Positions 1 through 6,993 of a DNA stretch of 10,764 nt are shown here, piece after piece. The notes beneath the pieces were generated by a model. The model was given only the letters and a program-made list of their open reading frames with translations, was not told where the DNA came from and ran no database searches. The position numbers and the translations under genes are program-made. Source of the DNA: JBCCMB01 sp039026555 (GTDB lineage: Bacteria; Pseudomonadota; Alphaproteobacteria; Caulobacterales; Hyphomonadaceae); contig JBCCMB010000095.1 of the NCBI GenBank assembly GCA_039026555.1, forward strand, positions 1 through 10,764. Direction: 5' to 3'. Position 1 is the stretch's first letter; the number at the start of each line of letters is the position of its first letter.

Positions 1-662
1 AAGACGAGATTCCAGATCTCGATGAACCGATCTCCGTCTTCATCCGGCGATCCGGGCGGGCCGCCGGGAATGTCGGGGCCGTGATCGTAAAAGATCTCGG
101 AACACGGCCCGCAAGGACCGGTGTCGCCCATCGACCAAAAATTATCTGAAGTGGGGATGCGGATGATTTTATCGTCCGTGAAGCCGGAAATCTTCCGCCA
201 AAGCGCAGCGGCTTCTTCATCTTCCGAATAGACAGTGACCAGCAGCTTGTCGGCGGGAAGATCGAACACGTCTCGGACCATGGTCCAGGCATGGTGGATG
301 GCTTCTTCTTTGAAATAGTCGCCGAAAGAGAAATTGCCGAGCATTTCAAAGAATGTGTGATGGCGCGCCGTGTAGCCGACATTGTCGAGGTCGTTATGCT
401 TGCCGCCGGCCCGGACGCATTTCTGCGAACTCGCGGCGCGCGGCGCGAAGGGCGGCTCAACGCCGGTGAAGATATTTTTAAACGGCACCATGCCCGCATT
501 GACGAATAAAAGCGTCGGATCGTCCTGCGGAACGAGCGGCGCGGAGGCGGCGACGTCATGGCCGTTGGATTTAAAATAATCCAGAAACGCCTTTCGAACG
601 GAATTGACGCTGGCGTCGCCCGATCCGGACGCGGATTTTTTAGACGAGACCGGCAAAGACAT
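1..662 (-). CDS. alaS: Alanyl-tRNA synthetase, N-terminal part (runs off the left edge)
   Basis: Cytoplasmic class II aminoacyl-tRNA synthetase that charges tRNA-Ala with alanine. The visible 220 codons belong to the catalytic core. Reading from ATG at 662, residues 41-58 give APLVPQDDPTLLFVNAGM, residues 83-97 the conserved VRAGGKHNDLDNVGY stretch, residues 101-118 HHTFFEMLGNFSFGDYFK, and residues 173-192 DNFWSMGDTGPCGPCSEIFY. These match E. coli AlaRS nearly position for position. The rest of the catalytic domain, the editing domain and the C-Ala domain lie outside the window. The ATG at 660-662 is the only plausible ATG. It gives a Ser/Lys-rich N-terminal extension of roughly a dozen residues relative to E. 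coli AlaRS, ahead of the conserved VNSVRKAFLDYF. A weak GGAG lies about 11 bases upstream. The gene follows recA on the same strand with a gap of about 150 bases, a common order in alphaproteobacteria. The family call is very secure; the exact start is slightly less so. Confidence 0.97.
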   Translation of the reverse strand, partial: MSLPVSSKKSASGSGDASVNSVRKAFLDYFKSNGHDVAASAPLVPQDDPTLLFVNAGMVPFKNIFTGVEPPFAPRAASSQKCVRAGGKHNDLDNVGYTARHHTFFEMLGNFSFGDYFKEEAIHHAWTMVRDVFDLPADKLLVTVYSEDEEAAALWRKISGFTDDKIIRIPTSDNFWSMGDTGPCGPCSEIFYDHGPDIPGGPPGSPDEDGDRFIEIWNLV

Positions 663-711
663 TCGCGTTCAAGCTCCGATTGCGTCAGCCAGCGGGGCCG
701 ATGCAGCAATA

Positions 712-717
712 ATTATG
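712..717 (-). promoter_or_regulatory. Possible -10 element for alaS
   Basis: An AT-rich patch between recA and alaS contains CATAAT on the minus strand, about 50 bases upstream of the alaS start codon. No convincing -35 hexamer sits 16-18 bases further upstream, so this is only a candidate. alaS could equally be read from the recA promoter if the hairpin downstream of recA is not a full terminator. Confidence 0.2.
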
Positions 718-758
718 AACTTTGCGATATAAAGAGCCTCGCCCGCTCCGCCAAGTCG

Positions 759-803
759 AGAAGGGCGGAATGCGCGGGCGGCGCTGAAAAACGCCGCCCT
801 TCT
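759..803 (-). terminator. Nested GC-rich inverted repeats downstream of recA
   Basis: Starting about 10 bases after the recA stop codon there is a perfect 8-bp stem, GGGCGGCG at 776-783 pairing with CGCCGCCC at 792-799, with an 8-base loop. A second, partly exclusive 10-bp pairing exists between 759-768 (AGAAGGGCGG) and 794-803 (CCGCCCTTCT). Both cannot form at once because they share the 794-799 arm. Neither is followed by a run of T on the minus strand, so this is not a classical intrinsic terminator. It may slow or partly stop transcription between recA and alaS, or protect the recA mRNA 3' end. Confidence 0.4.
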
Positions 804-812
804 AAGCTGTAT

Positions 813-1907
813 CTAGGCTTCAGCGACGTCCGGCGCATTATCCTCATCCTTGCCGGTATCCATCGCGGCGAGCATCTCGTCCGACAAAATGCCGGCGTTT
901 TTGCGGATGGCGGCGTCAATCTCGGCGGCGATGTCCGGATGGTCTTTCAAGAAACGGCGCGTGTTCTCCCGGCCTTGGCCCAAGCGTTCCGAATTATAAG
1001 AATACCAGGAGCCGGATTTTTCAACGACGCCGGCCGTCACGCCCAGATCGATCAATTCGCCGGTTTGCGAAATGCCTTCGCCGTAGATTATGTCGAATTC
1101 GACCTGCCGGAAGGGCGGGGCGACTTTATTCTTCACCACTTTGACGCGGGTTTGATTGCCGATCACTTCGTCGCGGTCTTTCAATTGACCAATGCGGCGA
1201 ATGTCCAGGCGGACGGAGGCGTAGAATTTCAACGCATTGCCGCCCGTGGTGGTTTCCGGCGAACCGAACATAACGCCGATCTTCATGCGGATTTGGTTGA
1301 TGAAGATGACCATGCAATTGGATTTGGAGATGGAGCCGGTGAGCTTTCTTAAAGCTTGGCTCATCAAGCGCGCCTGCAGGCCGGGCAGGCTGTCGCCCAT
1401 TTCGCCTTCCAATTCCGCGCGGGGGGTGAGCGCCGCCACCGAATCGATGACCAACACATCGACCGCGCCGGAGCGCACCAATGTGTCTGCGATTTCCAAG
1501 GCCTGTTCGCCCGTATCCGGCTGGGAGACGAGAAGATCGTCCAAATCCACGCCAAGTTTGCCCGCATAAACTGGGTCCAGCGCGTGTTCAGCATCGACAA
1601 AGGCGCAGACGCCGCCGCTGCGTTGGGCTTCGGCGACGCAATGCAGCGCCAATGTGGTTTTGCCCGAGCTTTCAGGCCCGTATATCTCGATGATGCGGCC
1701 CTTGGGCAGCCCGCCAATGCCTAAAGCGATATCAAGCCCCAGTGAGCCGGTGGAGACCGCTTCAATATCCAACGCGGCGTTGTCGCCGAGCCGCATAATC
1801 GAGCCCTTGCCGAAATTGCGCTCGATTTGTCCGAGCGCGGTTTCAAGCGCTTTTTCTTTATCCATTGCAGGTTTGTCTTCCACCAGCCGAAGCGCCGATT
1901 GCGCCAT
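813..1907 (-). CDS. recA: Recombinase RecA
   Basis: DNA-dependent ATPase that forms filaments on single-stranded DNA, catalyses strand exchange in homologous recombination and repair, and triggers LexA self-cleavage. The 364-residue length is normal. Visible motifs are the Walker A GPESSGKTT (residues 77-85), VDAEHALDP (about 104-112), the Walker B VLVIDSVAAL (151-160), the L1 region around EGEMGDSLPGLQARLMSQAL, and the L2 region GVMFGSPETTTGGNALKFYA (211-230). The tail is acidic and ends DKGKDEDN-like residues then APDVAEA. ATG at 1907 was chosen because AAGGAG lies 7 bases upstream. Extending the frame upstream to 1949 adds poorly conserved residues and would place this strong site inside the gene. 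The gene lies immediately upstream of alaS on the same strand, with its own promoter and a LexA-like operator. Confidence 0.98.
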   Translation of the reverse strand: MAQSALRLVEDKPAMDKEKALETALGQIERNFGKGSIMRLGDNAALDIEAVSTGSLGLDIALGIGGLPKGRIIEIYGPESSGKTTLALHCVAEAQRSGGVCAFVDAEHALDPVYAGKLGVDLDDLLVSQPDTGEQALEIADTLVRSGAVDVLVIDSVAALTPRAELEGEMGDSLPGLQARLMSQALRKLTGSISKSNCMVIFINQIRMKIGVMFGSPETTTGGNALKFYASVRLDIRRIGQLKDRDEVIGNQTRVKVVKNKVAPPFRQVEFDIIYGEGISQTGELIDLGVTAGVVEKSGSWYSYNSERLGQGRENTRRFLKDHPDIAAEIDAAIRKNAGILSDEMLAAMDTGKDEDNAPDVAEA

Positions 1908-1989
1908 GATTCCACTCCTTAACATCCCATGGGGGCCGCCGCCGGGCAATCGCGCGCAACGGATTTCCCCCCAACCTTCAATTGAGATG

Positions 1990-2018
1990 TTTGTACCACA
2001 AATGTTCTAAAAGAACAA
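1990..2018 (-). promoter_or_regulatory. recA promoter with overlapping LexA-like (SOS) operator
   Basis: On the minus strand TTGTTC (2018-2013) and TACAAA (1995-1990) are separated by exactly 17 bases, a good sigma-70-type promoter that would give a 5' leader of roughly 75 bases before the recA ATG. GAAC-N7-GTAC (2007-1993) matches the established alphaproteobacterial LexA box GAAC-N7-GAAC (equivalently GTTC-N7-GTTC) at 7 of 8 fixed positions and overlaps the -10. A perfect palindrome with 5-bp arms, TGTTC-TAAAA-GAACA (2003-2017), fills the spacer and overlaps the first half-site. LexA bound to either would block the promoter. The sequence matches are direct; LexA control is inferred from recA being a core SOS gene. 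Confidence 0.65.
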
Positions 2019-2157
2019 ATAGTGAATTTTATGGTTTAGATCTCGTCCAAAGACCCAGATGACGAGGGCGCGGTTGGTATGTTGATTTAGGGCTGAGCAT
2101 TAGGCGGGCGGTCTTGTTCGATCAAAGATGAATCGAGCGTGTCCTGATGTCAGCGCG

Positions 2158-3009
2158 TTAATAATCCAAATCAGAGAAGCGTAGTCGCCTGCACGTAGCG
2201 TTGATGTAGCGTTCTTTGTCACAGGTCATGCGGAAGGCGCCGCCCCCGGGCACTGTCCAACACCCATCGTGAGATGTGACGCACCAACGCGGAAGTGCGT
2301 ATTGAGGCATGCTATCGCCGACAACATCTTGTCCCTTATAACCGAAGTCCTTCCAGGGAAGGGTGCATCCGGGGCGACAGGTCATTCCGGGCGGACTTCC
2401 GTTCATCGAAATCGCGCGCCCTTCCAAAGGTAATTGTTTGCCGGCGAGCGAGGGGGTGCCCTGAACCGTTACAAGAGCCAAATCGATGCGTGTGCATGCA
2501 AATTTTGTCGGCCCAACATACTCTACGGGCGGTTTGCTACGATCATAATAAATTAGATCCCCAACATAGGCTGCCACAGAAGTTTCATCGGTTAGCTCGT
2601 CCTCATCGCTTTCGCGGACGAAATATGTGGGCGATAACTCAGTCCACGCTGTGCACCATTCCGGAATGATTGGATCGCCCGCCTCGTCATTCGCAAGCCG
2701 ACACCCGGGCACGCACCAAATCTCCGTCCCCATCGCTTGCACATAGTTAGGATCAGGCGGGACGGAGACGTCGCCGCGACGAACTTCGCCGCGCGGTCGA
2801 GGGTCGGGCATCGACACCCAATGCGGGAATGCATTGCTTTTACGCCTCTTAGAAGCCGTTTCAGCGGCGTCCTCGACGGCCGGTCCCGACTCAGACCCAT
2901 TCGGCGTCTGCGATCTATCGCAGGCGTAGACGGCAAGTATCACCGGAATGAGTACGGCGAGACGAGTCACACTCGCCGCGATAGAACCAATTGAATTCGA
3001 CCACTTCAT
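2158..3009 (-). CDS. Cysteine-rich lipoprotein of unknown function with two internal repeats
   Basis: I do not recognise the family. The 283-residue product begins with MKWSNSIGSI, a hydrophobic stretch (about residues 14-29) and a lipobox ending VYAC, with Cys30 the likely lipidated residue. Asp31 follows it, which in E. coli would favour retention in the inner membrane; whether that holds here is unknown. A Ser/Pro/charged linker (31-90) leads to two related cysteine units. Unit 1 has CVPGC (99-103), PEWC (116-119) and FACTRIDL (170-177). Unit 2 has CRPGC (211-215), PRWC (240-243), then Cys250, Cys263 and ATCRRLRFSDL (271-281). The ten mature-domain cysteines fit disulfides in an extracytoplasmic domain. 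ATG at 3009 is chosen because GGAGG lies 8 bases upstream. The frame opens at a TTG (3024) that falls within that site. No pathway can be named. A broken relative lies directly upstream. Confidence 0.8.
   Translation of the reverse strand: MKWSNSIGSIAASVTRLAVLIPVILAVYACDRSQTPNGSESGPAVEDAAETASKRRKSNAFPHWVSMPDPRPRGEVRRGDVSVPPDPNYVQAMGTEIWCVPGCRLANDEAGDPIIPEWCTAWTELSPTYFVRESDEDELTDETSVAAYVGDLIYYDRSKPPVEYVGPTKFACTRIDLALVTVQGTPSLAGKQLPLEGRAISMNGSPPGMTCRPGCTLPWKDFGYKGQDVVGDSMPQYALPRWCVTSHDGCWTVPGGGAFRMTCDKERYINATCRRLRFSDLDY
2167..2192. repeat. Direct repeat, copy 1 (3' end of the cysteine-rich lipoprotein gene)
   Basis: This 26-base segment lies inside the last codons of the lipoprotein gene, encoding RRLRFSDL and neighbours on the minus strand. 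It matches 3037-3062 in the same orientation at 25 of 26 positions; the only difference is T at 2182 against C at 3052. The two copies bracket the whole lipoprotein gene. Confidence 0.9.
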
Positions 3010-3030
3010 CAAGTGCGCCTCCAAACAGTC

Positions 3031-3163
3031 TTAGTGCAAATCAGAGAAGCGCAGTCGCCTGCGTGTTTCCGGCGGTGCTAGGAGCATTTGGACCTTCGCA
3101 AGCGACAATTACGAAAGTCAAAAAGGTCGCAATCCATAAAGGCGCGATCTTACCAAAAGACAT
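3031..3163 (-). pseudogene. Probable remnant of a second lipoprotein gene (signal peptide joined out of frame to a duplicated 3' end)
   Basis: From ATG at 3163 the minus strand reads MSFGKIAPLWIATFLTFVIV then AC and a short tail (EGPNAPSTAGNTQATALL), ending at TGA 3043-3041: 40 residues. This is a textbook lipoprotein signal peptide with lipobox IVAC and Cys22. The last codons run into the 26-base repeat in the wrong frame. In another frame the same DNA encodes RRLRFSDLH and then TAA at 3033-3031, matching the neighbouring lipoprotein's C terminus. The simplest reading is a tandem paralogue that lost its middle, leaving its signal sequence and its tail fused out of frame. The ATG has no close ribosome binding site. 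An in-frame TTG three codons earlier (3172) has GGAAGG 7 bases upstream and would be the better start. It could instead be a genuine tiny lipoprotein of the entericidin kind, with a mature peptide of only 19 residues. Confidence 0.55.
3037..3062. repeat. Direct repeat, copy 2 (upstream of the cysteine-rich lipoprotein gene)
   Basis: Second copy of the 26-base repeat, 28 bases upstream of the lipoprotein ATG. In the minus-strand frame that ends at a TAA (3033-3031) it still encodes RRRLRFSDLH followed by stop, echoing the lipoprotein's ending CRRLRFSDLDY and stop. It is best read as the 3' end of a former paralogous gene rather than a mobile-element end. Confidence 0.85.
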
Positions 3164-3240
3164 GTTGTTCAAAATCAAGCCTTCCCCCCACGCTCGCGCG
3201 TTCAGGGTGTTTTAGTTCAGCTCGATTGTCCGATCCAGCC

Positions 3241-5847
3241 CTAAGCCGCTTCCATCGCTTCAAGCTCTTGTTTCACGCGTTCGGCCAATTGGCGGAGGGT
3301 GAAAGGCTTGGGCAGGAAGGAGATGGAGCGTTCTTCGTCCAGCGTTTTGGCCAGGTCGCGCTCGGCGTAGCCGGAAATGAACATGACGCGGGCGCCGGCG
3401 AGATAGGGCTTGGCCTCTTTCAAGAGGGCGGGGCCGTCCATGCCGGGCAGCACCACGTCCGAGATGAGAAGATCAATGGCGCCGGAATGCTCCTTGATCA
3501 GGTCGAGCGCGTCTTCGCCGTCGCCAGCCTCCATCACTTGATAGCCGCAAGAGGCGAGCAATTGGGCGGCGATGCCGCGCACGCCTTCTTCATCCTCGAC
3601 CAGGAGAATTCGGCCGCGTCCGGCAAGATCCGTCGGGCGCGCAGGCGCGGCGTCTTGCAAGGTGTCGTTGGCGGGTTCGGGCGGGGTTGCGACGATCTCG
3701 TCTTCGGTGAAGGCGGGCAGGAAGATCTTAAACGTCGTGCCGCGGCCCACTTTCGAAACGGGATAGATATAGCCGCCCGATTGTTTGACGATGCCGTAGA
3801 CTGTGGCGAGGCCGAGACCGGTGCCTTTGCCTTGGTCTTTGGTCGTGACGAAGGGCTGGAAGATCTGCTCCATCATTTCCGGCGGAATGCCAACGCCGTT
3901 ATCTTCCACTTCGATAAGGAGATAATCGCCTTCTTCCACATGGTTGAAGCCGTCCTTTCGAGCGGCCGCCGCGTCCGCTTGAAGCGTACGGATAACAAGC
4001 TCGCCGCCGCCGTTTTTCTCGATCATGGCGTCGCGAGCGTTGGTGCACAGATTGGTGAGAGCGGTCTCCAGCTGAGCCTTGTCGGCGCGAATGCGCGGCA
4101 GATCTCGGCCGTGTACGATGTCCAGCTTAACGCGTTCGTCGATGATCTGGCGCAGCAGGACATAGTAATCCGAGAGCACATCCGACATATCGAGCACTTC
4201 CTGGCGGAAGGTCTGTTTTCGGGAATACGCCAGCAGCATGCGCACCAATTCCGCCGCGCGGGCGGACAGCTCGTTAATGGATTGCAGCTCAAAGAAGGAC
4301 GGATCGCCCGGTGGATGCCGGATTAAGAGCTTGTCCGTGTTCAACATTACGCCTTGCAGCAGATTGTTGAAATCATGCGCCACGCCGCCGGCGAGCTGGC
4401 CGATGGCCTGCATTTTTTCGCCCTGAGCGAGCCGCAGCTCCAATTGTTTCTTGTCGGTCGTGTCGATGACATAGGCGGCCGCCGGACGGCCGCGTCGATC
4501 CAGTGCGATGAAAACGTCGACATTTTTCTCATTGTCGCCGGCGAGCTTGAGCTCGACCGCGCCGTCCAATGCGCGGGCGAGGCGGGTCGCTAAATCGTCC
4601 GAGCCGGCGTCGGCGTTGAACAGGTCTGCGAAGCGGGCGCCTGGTTGGGCGCGGCCTTCCGTCATATCCAACAGCGCCCGGTTCGCGTCCAACATAACGG
4701 CGGTCTCAACGCCGTCGCCATCTAAGCGCACCACGCCGAACGGTGCGTCTGCGAACATGGGATCGTCGGGATTGGGCTCAGCGAAGCCTTTGGCGGATCC
4801 GGGAAGAGCTGCGGTCGCGACGTTTGAGGTGAGGGCCGCCACCTCTGCGCCTTGCGATAGGGTGACGACGGATCGGGTCAGCGCGTCGGGCCCCTTGCCG
4901 GACCAGACCGTCATCAACGTCGCGGGCGTTTCCACGCCGTCGCGGGCGCGCAGCACGACTTCTGCGCGTTGACTGGCGCCGGCGCGGTTTTCCCGTCGCA
5001 TCAGCTTTAAGCCTTCCGGACGCATCATGTCTTCTAAGCGCAGGCCGGCCAATTCCTCCGGCAGCCCCAGTAATTTGCGCAGCGCGCCATTGGCGTAGAC
5101 CACGCGGCCGTCACGCCGCGCCGAGAAAAACCCGACGGGCGCATCCTCCACATAAAGCGCGCGAGGATCGACCGCGCCGATCCGACCGGCGGCCGCATCG
5201 ACGCGCCGCAAACGCCATAGGGCCTTGGATTTGCCCAGCGGCGCCACACTGGCTTCAAACTGGATCGGCACATGGCTGTCGCCGAACAAAATAGCCGGCA
5301 GAATTTCAGATCTGGGCGCGCCGGCCTTCACCGCTTTGGACAAGCGATAAATCGGCGCCGCCATGCCGGGATTGGTGCCGAACAAGCGGTCGACCGAGGG
5401 CGTGTGTCCGCTTTCGCCAATTTCGTGCGCGATTTCCGCAATCTCCAAATAGGCGGGGTTCGCCGCCACGGACGCGCCGCCGCGATCGGTGATGAGCGCA
5501 GGTTCGCTTAAAGCGTCCAACCAACGAAATGCTTTGGCGGGCGCCGTCGCCGCCTCCGCCGCGCCCCGATCGGGAAAGAGGCCGATCTTACGACCGGCGC
5601 CGCGCAGCACCCAAAGAACGAAAACGACGCCCATCGCCACTAGCGCCAATAGCAAGATCACGCCCGCCGACCCCACCGCGTCGGACCAGGTCACCGCAAC
5701 GCCTGCCGCGCCGGCGGAAATCGTCAACGACAACCAGAATGCAAGCTGAAGAAAATCAAAGCTTTTTTCATCCGCCTCGGCGCCCGGCGCATTGGTCGTT
5801 TCGAGTTCGGGCGTATCCATCAAGTCAGACATTTGCGGTCGGTCCAT
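3241..5847 (-). CDS. cckA: Cell-cycle hybrid sensor histidine kinase/phosphatase CckA
   Basis: Inner-membrane hybrid kinase that, in studied alphaproteobacteria, passes phosphate from its own receiver domain via ChpT to CtrA and CpdR to control the cell cycle and flagellar genes. The 868-residue reading has two membrane helices (about 33-55 and 60-81), then PAS-like regions at about 105-215, 230-335 (EDAPVGFFSARRDGRVVYAN) and 365-462. The dimerisation domain has AGGVAHDFNNLL with His491, and the ATPase has an N box around NARDA (603-607), DNGVGIP (649-655) and GKGTGLGL (673-680). The C-terminal receiver (about 745-865) has acidic EDEE, Asp797 in LLISDVVLPGMDG, and Lys847 in FLPKPF. AHDFNNLL, SRKQ, RADKAQLETA and MFISGYAE resemble Caulobacter CckA closely. 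It is longer than the roughly 690-residue Caulobacter protein because of the extra PAS-like region. The start is uncertain: TTG 5865, ATG 5862, 5847 or 5832 are all possible, none with a strong ribosome binding site; 5847 has GGCGGG 7 bases upstream. It lies about 70 bases after flhB on the same strand. Confidence 0.95.
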   Translation of the reverse strand: MDRPQMSDLMDTPELETTNAPGAEADEKSFDFLQLAFWLSLTISAGAAGVAVTWSDAVGSAGVILLLALVAMGVVFVLWVLRGAGRKIGLFPDRGAAEAATAPAKAFRWLDALSEPALITDRGGASVAANPAYLEIAEIAHEIGESGHTPSVDRLFGTNPGMAAPIYRLSKAVKAGAPRSEILPAILFGDSHVPIQFEASVAPLGKSKALWRLRRVDAAAGRIGAVDPRALYVEDAPVGFFSARRDGRVVYANGALRKLLGLPEELAGLRLEDMMRPEGLKLMRRENRAGASQRAEVVLRARDGVETPATLMTVWSGKGPDALTRSVVTLSQGAEVAALTSNVATAALPGSAKGFAEPNPDDPMFADAPFGVVRLDGDGVETAVMLDANRALLDMTEGRAQPGARFADLFNADAGSDDLATRLARALDGAVELKLAGDNEKNVDVFIALDRRGRPAAAYVIDTTDKKQLELRLAQGEKMQAIGQLAGGVAHDFNNLLQGVMLNTDKLLIRHPPGDPSFFELQSINELSARAAELVRMLLAYSRKQTFRQEVLDMSDVLSDYYVLLRQIIDERVKLDIVHGRDLPRIRADKAQLETALTNLCTNARDAMIEKNGGGELVIRTLQADAAAARKDGFNHVEEGDYLLIEVEDNGVGIPPEMMEQIFQPFVTTKDQGKGTGLGLATVYGIVKQSGGYIYPVSKVGRGTTFKIFLPAFTEDEIVATPPEPANDTLQDAAPARPTDLAGRGRILLVEDEEGVRGIAAQLLASCGYQVMEAGDGEDALDLIKEHSGAIDLLISDVVLPGMDGPALLKEAKPYLAGARVMFISGYAERDLAKTLDEERSISFLPKPFTLRQLAERVKQELEAMEAA

Positions 5848-5886
5848 TCTAGCACCCGCCATCAATGGCGTGATTCGGCGTTTTCG

Positions 5887-5899
5887 GGGCGTCGCCCCA
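5887..5899 (-). other. Small hairpin between flhB and cckA
   Basis: GGGGC-GTC-GCCCC forms a perfect 5-bp stem with a 3-base loop, about 17 bases after the flhB stop. On the minus strand it is followed by GAAAACG, not by a T run, so it does not look like an intrinsic terminator. Read-through from the flagellar genes into cckA therefore seems possible. Confidence 0.35.
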
Positions 5900-5916
5900 G
5901 CGTGAAACTGTCATCC

Positions 5917-6981
5917 TCATCGGCGGTTCTCCGCCGTGCGCATGACGAATCCTATCACTTTCGCAACAGCCTCAAAGTGCTCGCGCGGAATAACTTCATC
6001 AATCTCCACCCCGGCGTAGAGCGCACGGGCGAGGGCGACATTCTCCACCATCGGCACGTCGGCCTCTTCAGCCGCCTCGCGAATTTTCAACGCCATGTAA
6101 TCGACGCCCTTAGCCACGCAGATCGGGGCAGGCGTGTCTTCGTCATATTTCAGCGCGACGGAATAGTGGGTCGGGTTGTTGATGACGACCCTGGCGTCCG
6201 GGACGGCGGCGATCATGCGTTGGCGCGAGCGCTCCTGGCGGATGGCGCGCAAACGGGCGCGCACATGCGGGTCGCCTTCAGCTTGCTTGGTTTCCTGCTT
6301 GATGTCTTCGCGCGACATCCGCATGCGTTTCATGAAGGATTGTTTTTGCCAGACATAATCTATCGCGGCGACGATCCCGATAACGACAAGCGCGGCGATG
6401 AATAGCCGTCCGGCGATTTCTTGAAGAAGCGGCGGCAATGCGACGACGTCTAATTCCCCGGCTTTCAGCACTGCGTCGCGTCGCGGCCATACGGCGTAAG
6501 CGGCGGCCGCCGTTACCGCGAGTAGCTTCAAAACGGCCTTGAACAAATTCATCCAGCCCTGCGGGCCGAACATGCGCTGAACGCCCTTGATCAGGGATAA
6601 TTTGTCCAGCTTGGGCTTCATTTTCTCCGCCGTCCAAATCGGCGGGTGTTGGACAAAATGGCCGAACAGCGCTCCCAGTAGAAGCACGGCGAAAATCGTC
6701 CCCAGAACGGGAAGGATTTCCAAAAGAATGGCGGCCATCAAACGCTGCGCGCCGCCGTCGGATAAGGTGAAGGCATGCGGCCGGTCGAGGAAGGCCGTAA
6801 GCGGATAAGATAAGCCGTTCGTCAACGGCCCAGCTGCGGCGAGCAATGCAGCGGCCGCCATCACGATGAACCAGACGGGCACATCTTGGCTTTTGGCGAT
6901 GTCGCCCTTTTTCAGAGCGTCTTCGAGCTTTTTCGCGGTCGGTTCTTCGGTTTTTTGGGACTGATCCTGGTCTTCCGCCAT
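5917..6981 (-). CDS. flhB: Flagellar type III export protein FlhB
   Basis: Inner-membrane component of the flagellar export gate that switches substrate specificity from rod/hook to filament proteins after self-cleavage. The 354-residue length is typical. It opens with the family signature KTEEPTAKKLEDALKKGDIA (residues 10-29). Hydrophobic helices lie at about 33-52, 83-108, 146-165 and 188-212. Next come the cytoplasmic linker SREDIKQETKQAEGDPHVRAR (about 223-243) and the autocleavage motif NPTH (269-272, cut between Asn and Pro in the family) within VVINNPTHYSVALKY. The C-terminal domain is complete, ending near GFVMRTAENRR. ATG at 6981 follows a G-rich site (AGAGGGGGG) a few bases upstream and lies 12 bases after the fliR stop. 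The order fliQ-fliR-flhB implies one transcription unit. All catalytic motif residues are present, so the protein looks functional. Confidence 0.97.
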   Translation of the reverse strand: MAEDQDQSQKTEEPTAKKLEDALKKGDIAKSQDVPVWFIVMAAAALLAAAGPLTNGLSYPLTAFLDRPHAFTLSDGGAQRLMAAILLEILPVLGTIFAVLLLGALFGHFVQHPPIWTAEKMKPKLDKLSLIKGVQRMFGPQGWMNLFKAVLKLLAVTAAAAYAVWPRRDAVLKAGELDVVALPPLLQEIAGRLFIAALVVIGIVAAIDYVWQKQSFMKRMRMSREDIKQETKQAEGDPHVRARLRAIRQERSRQRMIAAVPDARVVINNPTHYSVALKYDEDTPAPICVAKGVDYMALKIREAAEEADVPMVENVALARALYAGVEIDEVIPREHFEAVAKVIGFVMRTAENRR

Positions 6982-6993
6982 TACCGCCCCCCT

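Noticed and set aside
558..1352. 264-codon open frame on the plus strand across the recA gene end
   Set aside because: It lies opposite recA and encodes no recognisable protein; it is a by-product of recA codon bias.
2118..2136. TCGAT/ATCGA inverted repeat downstream of the lipoprotein gene
   Set aside because: A 5-bp AT-containing stem with a 9-base loop and no T run is too weak to call a terminator.
2167..3062. The 26-bp direct repeats as ends or attachment sites of a mobile element
   Set aside because: No integrase or transposase lies between them, and both copies encode the same C-terminal peptide, so gene duplication explains them better.
3088..4326. 412-codon open frame on the plus strand opposite cckA
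   Set aside because: It is antisense to the clearly conserved kinase and receiver domains of CckA, with a composition typical of a shadow frame.
5872..5876. GANTC (CcrM methylation) sites near cckA and recA
   Set aside because: The motif occurs about as often as expected by chance in a window this size, so no regulatory meaning can be claimed.
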